Shown: piece by piece, positions 17,786 through 26,131 of the stretch
Numbering within the stretch: position 1 is the first letter of the stretch
Layout: every line of letters starts with the position of its first letter
NCBI GenBank assembly: GCA_022843825.1
Contig: JALHMX010000016.1
Span: 1 to 64,000 of the forward strand
DNA: 64,000 bases
From: Pseudobdellovibrionaceae bacterium
GTDB lineage: Bacteria; Bdellovibrionota; Bdellovibrionia; Bdellovibrionales; Bdellovibrionaceae
Reading direction: 5' to 3'
Translations under genes and position numbers: made by a program
Notes under the pieces: model-generated
Told to the model about the DNA's origin: nothing
What the model saw: the letters and a program-made list of their open reading frames with translations, nothing else
Databases searched by the model: none

Positions 17786-19180
17786 TTGTACAGTACTAAA
17801 AAACTTGTAATTTATATGGCTACGTTTTTGTTTTTCTCTTGTCAGCCTTCAACGGAAACGCTGAAACCACATGAGGGATCCAATGATAAAACATCACCTA
17901 CAGAAGAATCCAGCGAAGTCCAAAAGAGATATGATGGTACGCCTATTTATTCGGTAGATACCCAAATTTTAAAATCTTCCAAGGCTATGAATAGGTCTAT
18001 ACCAGGGATAGATGACTCACGAGTAACTTATTGCGAGTCAGTCGACGGCGATGCTGAAAAATACAATGGTGTACGAGACTCTCAAAAATATCCTTTGGCG
18101 TCGCTATCTAAGATGTTTTTGAGTGCTTATGCGATTGATAAGCTTGGTCCCTACTATACGTTTGAAAATATATGGTATCTTAAACAGGTGGGAAGCGAAA
18201 CCGGTGAATACGACGCCTACTTTCGAGCTAATTACGACCCAGTATTAAATATTGAAAAAATGCTTTACGCTATGGCTGAGCTCAATAAACATGGTGTAAA
18301 AAAAATCAGACGGCTGATCATAGACGAGACCACACGCGTGTATCTCTCAGTTTTGTTGGATCCACACGTAGATCTTACGGAAGTTCCTGTTGGTATAAAT
18401 AAATCTATAGAGAATTTAAATATTATATTAAACTCACAGCGGTGGGGTCAACAAACTGTAAAGGCTCGAAGTCAACTCATTGCTTATGCTCATAAAACTC
18501 AAAGGAATTTAATTATACCTCAAAGTTTTTCTGTTCAACATGTTAGTTATATTCAGGCTCAAAAAATAAATCTTAAAGACTATACCCAAACCGTAAAGAT
18601 TAAGTCTGCACCGCTGTTGAAGTATTTAAAGGAAATTAACGTAAGGTCTAATAACTATATGGCGGACATGTTGTTTAATACTTTAGGTGGTGTCTCTGAA
18701 TTCAAACGCTTTCAACAGTCACGTTTAAAAATTTCAAGTCAAGATTTGCAGCTTTATACAGGCTCAGGATTGGCTATTACAGGGATGGGCGTACGAACAG
18801 ACAGCCTAGGATCTTGTACTGCAGTATTGAGTACTTTAAAATTTTTAAACACTTTATCACAACAGCTAAAATTTAATTTAGGTCACGTACTACTAACAGC
18901 AGGTTCAGATCAAGGTACGTATGAGGCAACGCAAGCTATGGCATTTAATCAAAGCGTTGTTTTAAAAACGGGTCGGCTATTTGATGTGCCCGCGTTGAAT
19001 GTGGCCGGCGTCGCTCAGTTAAAAAGTGGAACATTATTTTTCTCATATATGGCTCACGGTTTTGCGAACTCGCAAGAATCTATTTATAAAAGTAAAAGAG
19101 ATAATATTCTATTGAGTTTACTAAACCATTATCCTGTGGTTCCATTTTACCAAACTGTAGATACCGATGGAATTTATTGA
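17786..19180 (+). CDS. D-alanyl-D-alanine carboxypeptidase/endopeptidase, PBP4 (DacB, S13) family lipoprotein
   Basis: The penicillin-binding triad is visible: SLSK (SxxK), RSNN (SxN) and KTG in VLKTGRL, in the S13 order. These enzymes remove terminal D-Ala or cut D,D cross-links in the periplasm. The frame opens with an ATG at 17750, but a TTG at 17786 follows a GGGGGG run with 5-base spacing. It gives a proper lipoprotein signal (KK, hydrophobic core, FFSC), so I chose it; the ATG remains possible. It is shorter than PBP4 enzymes with large inserts. Its stop abuts the stop of the convergent phosphatase gene. Confidence 0.83.
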   Translation: MYSTKKLVIYMATFLFFSCQPSTETLKPHEGSNDKTSPTEESSEVQKRYDGTPIYSVDTQILKSSKAMNRSIPGIDDSRVTYCESVDGDAEKYNGVRDSQKYPLASLSKMFLSAYAIDKLGPYYTFENIWYLKQVGSETGEYDAYFRANYDPVLNIEKMLYAMAELNKHGVKKIRRLIIDETTRVYLSVLLDPHVDLTEVPVGINKSIENLNIILNSQRWGQQTVKARSQLIAYAHKTQRNLIIPQSFSVQHVSYIQAQKINLKDYTQTVKIKSAPLLKYLKEINVRSNNYMADMLFNTLGGVSEFKRFQQSRLKISSQDLQLYTGSGLAITGMGVRTDSLGSCTAVLSTLKFLNTLSQQLKFNLGHVLLTAGSDQGTYEATQAMAFNQSVVLKTGRLFDVPALNVAGVAQLKSGTLFFSYMAHGFANSQESIYKSKRDNILLSLLNHYPVVPFYQTVDTDGIY

Positions 19181-20389
19181 TTAAAATCGAATAGTTTGCG
19201 TTAATTGAGGCTTATCTTGAGCATCAATGATTTGAAACAGGACTTGTTTACGAACCCAATCCACTTCAGCTAAACCAAAATTAATTTTTAAGAAACTAGG
19301 AGCCGTGTAAAGCTGATCAACTTCGGGTTGAGCAGCAGGCGAAGGCTTGTTAAGGCCGCTTGAAGTAATGTCATACAGAGTTTGATTTTTAGTTTGAAGT
19401 TGCGCAATTGAAGACAGATGTCGATCCCCTGAAAGTATAACTAGGTTTTTGATGCGATTTCTATCTAATAGGTCTAAAAGTCTCTTTTTTTCTAATGGAA
19501 AATTTCCCCACTTTTCAAATCCATGATCATCAGCGATAAACTGAATCGAAGATACTAAGATGCGTAACTCTGCAGGCTTTTTAAGTTCGGCCTCAAGCCA
19601 TTTCCACTGGGCTTCAGAAAGCAGGTTCGCCTTAGGGTCATTATTAGGACTGTAGAAGCGTGGAACTTTTGGAAGCAATGGAGTAGGTGATTTAACGACG
19701 ATAACATTGGGTACAGAAGCATCGGCTGTTGCGGCTTCAGGAACTGGTGATGAAGGTGCAGTGGGCTCTACGTACGGAACTAATGGAGATCTATCGGTGC
19801 GAGTATCTAAAAGTATAAATTGAATGCGTCTGTTCTTATCTCCAACGATTCGACTGTGGTATATGGCAGACTGAGTGCGAGGGATTAAATTTTTGATGTA
19901 GGTCCAATAGTTTACAAATACGCGGCGGGCCTCATTTTTTTCTGGATTATCTGCCCCGCCATCTTGTTGTCCGTAATCATGGTCATCCCAGGTCGCAAAA
20001 AAGGGAACACTTTCACGAAGAGCAAGATAATCTTTATTTTGATTAAGCTTGATATATTGATCAATGATAGGCTGAGTTTCAGGTTTTGAAGCGTATACGT
20101 TGTCACCCATCATAATCATCAGTTGAGGGTTTTTGCTGCGAATGAGTTTCCACAGGGGCTGCGGTTGGTTTTGATCATTACAGGATCCAAAAGCAAAAGT
20201 TGTGATCGATTTAGACGTGTCTAGAGTACGGTAGGGGATATTAAGTAATACTTCTTTACGAATATTGGACTTGTCGTTTTCAAAACGATTTTTTTGTGAA
20301 GTCTGGTTACCAGGTATTGAGGGTAAATACTGGCACGAACTGATGATAATTAAACTTAAAGCACATGAAACAATGATGTTTATTTTCAT
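19181..20389 (-). CDS. PhoD-like phosphatase lipoprotein
   Basis: The 402-residue protein has a lipobox ISSC (Cys19) and a metallophosphoesterase core of the PhoD type: FAFGSCNDQ, MMGDNVYAS, FATWDDHDYGQQDGG and, late, LVILSGDRHLSS. These Asp, Asn and His residues bind the metals. The proline/valine-rich insert at about 215-255 is unusual for the core and may be a flexible loop. PhoD enzymes act on phosphodiesters such as teichoic acid or phospholipid head groups; the substrate here is unknown. It lies downstream of rpsT but is separated from it by a terminator. Confidence 0.85.
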   Translation of the reverse strand: MKINIIVSCALSLIIISSCQYLPSIPGNQTSQKNRFENDKSNIRKEVLLNIPYRTLDTSKSITTFAFGSCNDQNQPQPLWKLIRSKNPQLMIMMGDNVYASKPETQPIIDQYIKLNQNKDYLALRESVPFFATWDDHDYGQQDGGADNPEKNEARRVFVNYWTYIKNLIPRTQSAIYHSRIVGDKNRRIQFILLDTRTDRSPLVPYVEPTAPSSPVPEAATADASVPNVIVVKSPTPLLPKVPRFYSPNNDPKANLLSEAQWKWLEAELKKPAELRILVSSIQFIADDHGFEKWGNFPLEKKRLLDLLDRNRIKNLVILSGDRHLSSIAQLQTKNQTLYDITSSGLNKPSPAAQPEVDQLYTAPSFLKINFGLAEVDWVRKQVLFQIIDAQDKPQLTQTIRF

Positions 20390-20453
20390 TTGGTGATTCC
20401 AACATACTTTTTTTCAGTGGGCCAGAGTAAACTCGTCTTGTCAGGCACAAATA

Positions 20454-20483
20454 AAAAAAGCCAAGATTTAACTTGGCTTTTTT
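20454..20483 (-). terminator. Rho-independent terminator after rpsT
   Basis: A 12-bp stem (AAAAAAGCCAAG pairing with CTTGGCTTTTTT) with a 6-base loop is flanked by A and T runs on both sides, so it can work in either direction. It lies 28 bases after the rpsT stop. Confidence 0.85.
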
Positions 20484-20511
20484 AAAAAAACTTAACGTCT
20501 TGTTGTGTGCG

Positions 20512-20787
20512 TTATTTGCCAGTACCGAAAGCTTTGTGAACTTGAGTCGATAAACGAGCAATTTTTCGAGAAGCTGATTGCTTGGTGAAAACACCTTTTT
20601 GAGCGGCTTTCATCATTTTACTTGTGTAGTCTGACAATAAAGATTTAACGGCTTTAGCGTCTTTGTCTTTAATGGCTTTAAGTAATGATTTTTCACCGGT
20701 GCGTACGCGAGATTTGCGAGCTGTATTAACTGCATTTTTTTTAACAGACTGACGAGCTCTTTTTGCTGCTGACTTATGCTGTGCCAA
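20512..20787 (-). CDS. rpsT: 30S ribosomal protein S20
   Basis: The 91-residue basic protein matches S20 throughout: AQHKSAAKRARQS, then the three-helix core ending in STQVHKAFGTGK. It binds 16S rRNA in the small subunit. The start codon is TTG at 20787, with a GGAGG at 20795-20799 seven bases upstream; no ATG is available in that position. In E. coli rpsT also starts with UUG, and this weak start is part of its autoregulation. The gene is divergent from murJ with only 20 bases between starts, so its promoter must lie inside the murJ 5' coding region. Confidence 0.96.
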   Translation of the reverse strand: MAQHKSAAKRARQSVKKNAVNTARKSRVRTGEKSLLKAIKDKDAKAVKSLLSDYTSKMMKAAQKGVFTKQSASRKIARLSTQVHKAFGTGK

Positions 20788-20807
20788 GGTATATCCTCCA
20801 ATAAATA

Positions 20808-22448
20808 ATGTCTAATGATATAAAATCAAACCAGCAAAGAATTAACACAGGCGCGTCCACGACGCAAGCAGGTAGTGTTATCAAAAATGCCTTAAAAATG
20901 GCTTTTGGAACAATGGCCAGCCGAGTTTTAGGTCTTTTTCGCGAGATTTTTATAGCGGCGCTTTTTGAGAAACAAATTACCGACAGTTGGGCTGCGGCTT
21001 TTCGTATACCCAATTTATTTCGACGCCTACTTGGCGAGGGGTCTTTGTCAGTAAGCTTCATTCCTGTTTTTGTGGATGCACACTTGGATTCAGAGTACCG
21101 GGCAAAAAACTTAGTAAATACCATGTACACGATATTACTCATTATTTTATCGGTTATCACTGTGTTGGGAGTCATGTTTCCCCATGCTATTTTATCCACA
21201 GTCTTAGACCCAAGTTATGTGGCCCAAACAGAAAAATATAATCTGACCGTGTTGATGGCGCAGATTATGTTTTTATTTGTATTCTTTATTTCATCCTTCG
21301 CTTTTTTTATGGGGATTTTAAATGCCTTAGGTGATTTTTTGCTTCCGGCCATAGCGCCTACCTTGTGGAATTTGGCTATGGTTATTTCAACCGTTTTACC
21401 GGCTTCTTGGCTATTTAAGCAGGGCGATTTAAGCCCCTATCAAGGAACGCAATTAGCGTGGGGAGTTGTGATCGGGGGAGTACTTCAGTGCGGAATACTT
21501 GTGCCTTCGCTCTATAAAAAAGGTTACTTACCTCGATTAACGTTATCCTTTAAAAATTCAGATGCAGGTCGGGTTTTTAGAAATATGGTGCCTGGCCTCA
21601 TAGGTATGGGATTGTTGCAATTTACCACCATAGTTAATTTGCGATTTGCCTCAAGCTTAGCTGAGGGAACAATTTCATATACAAACTATATTGATCGTCT
21701 GATCGAACTGCCACTATCATTGATATCTGTTAGTTTGGGGACAGCCTTGCTGCCCTCATTATCTAAATTATGGTCAAAAAATTCGCGTCAAGAAATGGCT
21801 GAGCAGTCACGAAAATATTTAGAGCTGACATTGCTCATCGCCATTGCCGCTGCTTGTGGTTTAAATGCATTGGCGTACCCGATAGTGCAGTTACTATTTG
21901 GGAGGGGTCGCTTCACGCCTGAAGACGTACTCATCACGTCGCAGATTTTACAAACCTATTGTTGGATTCTGATTTTTTCAAGCGCAGTAAGAGTCTTAAC
22001 TCCGGCCTACTATGCCGTTAAAAACACATGGTTCCCCGCAGTTATATCTGCATTTAGTTTAGGGATTCATTTGTTTCTTGCTCCCTTTTTAATGGGTAAA
22101 TATCAAGTCCACGGGTTAATGATTTCTACCACCGCAACGGCAGCTATTAATATGATATTGTTATTATTATTTTATAACTTTTTTATCCACCAGTTTAATT
22201 ATCGTCATTACTTCTTGAATGTATTTAAATTTTCCATCGTTGGCTTAATTGTGTTTAATGTGGCTAAAATTTATTACTCAGTTGCTGACTTTTTTCCTGA
22301 TGGAAGTCTAGGTAGAGGTATGAACTTACTGTTAACGATGGCGATTACAGCCTTAATGTTTGTTTTTGTTTGTCGTTGGATGAGGATTGATTTGATCGAA
22401 GAGATCCTCATCAAGATTCGACAACGGGTATTACGGCGCAGAAACTGA
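20808..22448 (+). CDS. murJ: lipid II flippase MurJ (MviN family)
   Basis: MurJ flips undecaprenyl-linked murein precursor across the inner membrane. The 546-residue length and about 14 hydrophobic helices fit. The family start ASRVLGLFREI, the block FRIPNLFRRLLGEGSLSVSFIPV and PGLIGMGLLQ are present. About 30 polar residues precede the conserved start, so the true start could be one of the downstream ATGs; no good ribosome site precedes 20808. It is convergent with the coiled-coil protein gene, 1 base apart. Confidence 0.95.
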   Translation: MSNDIKSNQQRINTGASTTQAGSVIKNALKMAFGTMASRVLGLFREIFIAALFEKQITDSWAAAFRIPNLFRRLLGEGSLSVSFIPVFVDAHLDSEYRAKNLVNTMYTILLIILSVITVLGVMFPHAILSTVLDPSYVAQTEKYNLTVLMAQIMFLFVFFISSFAFFMGILNALGDFLLPAIAPTLWNLAMVISTVLPASWLFKQGDLSPYQGTQLAWGVVIGGVLQCGILVPSLYKKGYLPRLTLSFKNSDAGRVFRNMVPGLIGMGLLQFTTIVNLRFASSLAEGTISYTNYIDRLIELPLSLISVSLGTALLPSLSKLWSKNSRQEMAEQSRKYLELTLLIAIAAACGLNALAYPIVQLLFGRGRFTPEDVLITSQILQTYCWILIFSSAVRVLTPAYYAVKNTWFPAVISAFSLGIHLFLAPFLMGKYQVHGLMISTTATAAINMILLLLFYNFFIHQFNYRHYFLNVFKFSIVGLIVFNVAKIYYSVADFFPDGSLGRGMNLLLTMAITALMFVFVCRWMRIDLIEEILIKIRQRVLRRRN

Positions 22449-22449
22449 G

Positions 22450-23097
22450 TTATTTACCCTCTTTGAGTCCTTGGTAAGTGTCATGAATTTTTTGTTGGCG
22501 ATCGGCCTCAGCGGTCCAACGTTTAACTTCGATTTCATAACCTTTTTTGCGATTAGCCCATGTTGACTCTTCAGCCGAGATAGTGCGTACAGCCTTTATA
22601 GTTTCACCTTCTTGGTTGCGTAATTCAGATTCACGATTTTTCCAAGCGGTTCTTTCATCAGTTGTCGCCTTAAGCTGATCTTGGTAGTTAGCTATAATGG
22701 CTTGCCGCTGCTGTTGGTTTTGCTTGATTTGCTCGACGAGCGCTTGAAGCTGTTCAATTTGCTTGTTCTCAGCAGCAATTTTTTCTTCTTCTATTTTAAT
22801 ATGCTTTTGAATATCGCGCTCTTGCAACATGACTTTTTTTAGCGAGTCATTATTTTTAATAATTTCTTGGCTGATATCATTTTTTTGTTTGATCACTGTG
22901 TTTTTAGCCTTAGTAATTTCATTTACATTATTATTTACTATGGCTAAATTTTTATTGTACTCGTTTTTGTTCGCTTTTGAATTTTCAAAATTCGTTTTGA
23001 TTTTATCAAATCCTTGTTGAACATTGTAGGGTTCAGCAAAAGCAGCAAACCCTATGAATTGTGAAGCTAATAATGTTTTTAAAAATAATTTTTTCAT
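22450..23097 (-). CDS. secreted coiled-coil protein of the gliding-type locus
   Basis: The 215-residue protein has a signal peptide (MKKLFLKTLLASQFIGFAAF, cleaved near AFA-EP). The rest is almost entirely charged heptad-like sequence, rich in Gln, Lys, Glu and Asn, predicting a long coiled coil from about 30 to 205. It lies 18 bases after the TPR gene at 23116 on the same strand and ends the eleven-gene block. A periplasmic rod or spacer is plausible; no enzymatic motif is seen and I cannot assign a family. Confidence 0.75.
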   Translation of the reverse strand: MKKLFLKTLLASQFIGFAAFAEPYNVQQGFDKIKTNFENSKANKNEYNKNLAIVNNNVNEITKAKNTVIKQKNDISQEIIKNNDSLKKVMLQERDIQKHIKIEEEKIAAENKQIEQLQALVEQIKQNQQQRQAIIANYQDQLKATTDERTAWKNRESELRNQEGETIKAVRTISAEESTWANRKKGYEIEVKRWTAEADRQQKIHDTYQGLKEGK

Positions 23098-23115
23098 TGT
23101 TCTATTCCTTTTATA

Positions 23116-25251
23116 TTAGTTTGATTCTAATTCTGCAGCTTCTGCAGTTTGTACACTTTCGGAGTCATCCTTCGGGCATACATTTTTCAAAGACGAGCGG
23201 AAGTGACCAATTTCATCTTCCCAAACCTCTTCTTTAAATTTCCATTGATAACTGGCTTTACCCTTTTCTTCAGCTAAGCGACGAGTTTCTTTGTCCTCTG
23301 CTTTTCCGCCAGCCATTTGGTAGCGAATATGTTCCCCAGCTCCAGAATAGATCTCGTAAGATAGAACTTCATTTTGATCGATAAGGTGTTCTAAGGTTGA
23401 AGCAAACAGCTCATATCGCGATTTTAAATTGCCAGCAGCTTTAGTGACGAGCTCACGCTTCTCATTAACAAGGCGCGCGACGGCAGCTTCGCGCATTTTT
23501 CTTATACTTTCGCGGCCTTTGGCATAAATGACATGTTCTGCACCAACAGCTAAGTATAGTTTTTCTGCAGCTACAACATCTTCAGCCGAAGCCTTCTTTC
23601 TTTTAGCCGCAGTTAAGGCATTCTTAGCTTTAAGCATATTCAAGCGGGCTAAACGCTCATCGCGAATAAGATCAACAGTGATTTTATTGAATCGAGAGTT
23701 TTCATCTTCATAGTTATTAATTTGTTTTTGCACGGCCATATAGTTAGGGTGGCGAGCTAGTTCTACGACAAATGAACGAGGCAATCCATCAACCTCCTGA
23801 GCATTCGTGTTTTTCATCCATGTCTTGACTAAATCATAATATTTAATCGAATCAGTATTTCTTGTCTGGAAAGATTTAATATTATTATAGATGCTGTTGT
23901 ACTTCTTCTTAAGATCTGCTAATACACCGACGCCATCACCGTACTGACATAAATTAAGATAGCCCACAGTTCTTACAATATAAGTATCTGGAGCATAGGC
24001 CTTCTGAAAGTAGTTAGTATGTAATGCAAACATATTTCCAGCAGCACCAACATTGTCGCCTGATAGCACTTGTGTCCAAGCTTGTTCCACCATACTTTGC
24101 AACCATTGACCACTAGACTTATCAACTAATAGGTAATTTTTGTAAGCCTGTGCATAATTGCCCTTTTGAAAATACAGACGGCCTAGAGTTAACGCGATTA
24201 GATTTCTTACAGAATCTTTTTTATTCTTTTCAATTGTAGGCCAAACGGCTTCTAATTCTTGTATCCCTGCATCCAATTCGCCTTGGCGGTAGTTAAAAAT
24301 GGCTTTAAGCAACACGGCTTCTTTATATTCAGGGGCAGTCATTAATATATTACTAAGACTTGACTCAACTCCACCCAAGTTTCCGCGATCCATTTCAAAC
24401 TTAGCTTTTTTAAGTGAGTAAGCTGGGTACTCCGAAACGTTGATGTTGTGTAACTCGACTAAAGCATCAATTTTTCCAATATCTGAAATCTCTAAATGCT
24501 GAATGTTTTTGACTAAGCTTTCAACCGCTAATTTTCTTAAAACTTCCTCTTTAGAGGTTGTCGCTACCTCAATCATCTTGTGACGAAATTCTGAATATAG
24601 TCTTAATGACAGCGCGGTAGCAGCATAGTGATAAGTGGCTTGTAGTTTATATTGAGGGTTATTCATTAGCTCAACAAATAAGGCCATCGCCAGCGTATAT
24701 TTTTTATGATAGTCGTGAAAAATCAAGGCTTGAATCATTTTATATTCATCAGGCTTAATTTCCACCAAATTTTGAACCGAATCAACGGGCTCTACCGGAC
24801 TGTAAACCGGAAACGGTTGCATTAACGGCACTTCTGGCAACTGTGCCGTTGTCGGTGTAGTTAATGTTTTAGCTTTTTCAGCAGCCTTAAAGTAACGAGT
24901 AAGTTCAGGATTAATTTTTATAAAATCCGGTGACTTCGCACCTGAAAATGGTTTTAAGCGGCTAAGATCGCGCGCTGGAGGAATTTTAATATTTAAATCC
25001 TGAGCCGCAATTTCTTTTTCTTTTCCTATATCTAAGGCAGGAATATCTTTAACTCTAACGTTTTGTTTTCCTTGTTTTTTCACCAAAGGATATACAGGCA
25101 CTCCTGCTTGACGATAAATCACGTCAGAAGCAGGTTTTCGAGGAGGACTTTTTTCGATAAGTGCTGAGTTAGCAAATGCAGAGGATGAAGTAGTCAATGC
25201 TAGGGCCATAGAGGCCGCGCCAATTAATATATTTTTTTTGTTGTTACTCAT
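23116..25251 (-). CDS. secreted TPR-type protein of the gliding-type locus
   Basis: The 711-residue protein has a signal peptide (cleaved near SAFA-NS) and a proline-rich segment. Helical repeats of TPR type fill about 160-440 (for example FNYRQGELDAGIQELEAVW and LGRLYFQKGNYAQAYKNYL). The C-terminal third (about 500-690) is highly charged and probably coiled coil. It is presumably periplasmic. Its position next to an OM barrel gene and the ExbB/ExbD genes resembles the TPR proteins of the myxobacterial Glt complex, but one-to-one orthology is not shown. Confidence 0.78.
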   Translation of the reverse strand: MSNNKKNILIGAASMALALTTSSSAFANSALIEKSPPRKPASDVIYRQAGVPVYPLVKKQGKQNVRVKDIPALDIGKEKEIAAQDLNIKIPPARDLSRLKPFSGAKSPDFIKINPELTRYFKAAEKAKTLTTPTTAQLPEVPLMQPFPVYSPVEPVDSVQNLVEIKPDEYKMIQALIFHDYHKKYTLAMALFVELMNNPQYKLQATYHYAATALSLRLYSEFRHKMIEVATTSKEEVLRKLAVESLVKNIQHLEISDIGKIDALVELHNINVSEYPAYSLKKAKFEMDRGNLGGVESSLSNILMTAPEYKEAVLLKAIFNYRQGELDAGIQELEAVWPTIEKNKKDSVRNLIALTLGRLYFQKGNYAQAYKNYLLVDKSSGQWLQSMVEQAWTQVLSGDNVGAAGNMFALHTNYFQKAYAPDTYIVRTVGYLNLCQYGDGVGVLADLKKKYNSIYNNIKSFQTRNTDSIKYYDLVKTWMKNTNAQEVDGLPRSFVVELARHPNYMAVQKQINNYEDENSRFNKITVDLIRDERLARLNMLKAKNALTAAKRKKASAEDVVAAEKLYLAVGAEHVIYAKGRESIRKMREAAVARLVNEKRELVTKAAGNLKSRYELFASTLEHLIDQNEVLSYEIYSGAGEHIRYQMAGGKAEDKETRRLAEEKGKASYQWKFKEEVWEDEIGHFRSSLKNVCPKDDSESVQTAEAAELESN

Positions 25252-25339
25252 CTGTTTTCATAATTTACTTCATCCTTTATGTGAACAATAACTTGCTTGT
25301 TCCTATCGGCTTTTAGCCGTCAAATCTTTAGTCGGGTCA

Positions 25340-26116
25340 TCAGTTCGTAAAAAGTGTCAAACCAAACATAATATACGTGTTGTTTTGGGATTTACTCTCT
25401 CCATCTGGATTAGTGGTATAAATGTTTGTTTCATACGGTATAATTTTTTGATTCATAAAGCTGTTTTTAATATCTAAGCGAAACGCAAAGTTTTTACTTA
25501 AAAATAGCTGCTGCATAATTCCGATTTCAAAATGGGTAGAAGTCTGTTTGGTTTGAAGGTCAGGTAATGTGGGTGTTGAGCCAGGAGTAGCATTGGTGAT
25601 TTGGTAATATTCACTTTGACCAAGACCAGCTGTAATACCCATATCAAAATACATAATCGCCATGTTCATAAAAGCTAGTTTTGCATAAAATGGAGTATAG
25701 GCTACAGATAGCGTATAGGCATTTCCTTGCATGTTATAATCTGGAGAAGTATTGGCCGCTGCACTTCTAAAGCCTGTAACGGCATCACTTTGTTCAGAAT
25801 TATTACCAATATATCCTAATTCAACACCAAAGTCTTCGTTGAAATAATATCCTAGAGCAGCACCAAAAGGCTTACTCTTAACGAAAGGATCATTCATTAA
25901 AGATCCGACTGTTCCAGAAAAGAAAAATTTTCCAGATTTAGAAAAAGTTCTATTTTGGATAACTGCGTAGTCTTCGTCTTTAACAGACCAGTATTTTTCT
26001 TCAAGTTTTTTAAGATCAACTTTGTCAGAAGATCTAGGTTGCTGCGCAGGCGTTGCCTGTGCCATAACGACTGTGGTTGCAAATTGAGCGGCTATTAAAA
26101 GGAGTGCGGTTTTCAT
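25340..26116 (-). CDS. outer-membrane beta-barrel protein of the gliding-type locus
   Basis: The 258-residue protein has a signal peptide ending in VVMAQA. A short charged region with KLEEKYWSVKDEDYAVIQ follows, then alternating strands from about 60 to the end (KFFFSGTVGSL, FGAALGYYFNEDFGVELGYIG, AYTLSVAYTPFYAKLAF, YIMFGLTLF). This fits a small 8-strand barrel. Barrels of this size accompany the Glt gliding proteins in Myxococcus (GltA, GltB, GltH), and the gene sits 15 bases after the GltG-like gene. The barrel call is by pattern; the pairing with GltG is inference. Confidence 0.8.
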   Translation of the reverse strand: MKTALLLIAAQFATTVVMAQATPAQQPRSSDKVDLKKLEEKYWSVKDEDYAVIQNRTFSKSGKFFFSGTVGSLMNDPFVKSKPFGAALGYYFNEDFGVELGYIGNNSEQSDAVTGFRSAAANTSPDYNMQGNAYTLSVAYTPFYAKLAFMNMAIMYFDMGITAGLGQSEYYQITNATPGSTPTLPDLQTKQTSTHFEIGIMQQLFLSKNFAFRLDIKNSFMNQKIIPYETNIYTTNPDGESKSQNNTYIMFGLTLFTN

Positions 26117-26131
26117 ACAGTATTTTCCTTC

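Noticed and set aside
20774-21199. 141-codon minus-strand frame overlapping murJ
   Set aside because: It lies opposite the well supported murJ coding sequence, has no family pattern and would overlap the rpsT start.
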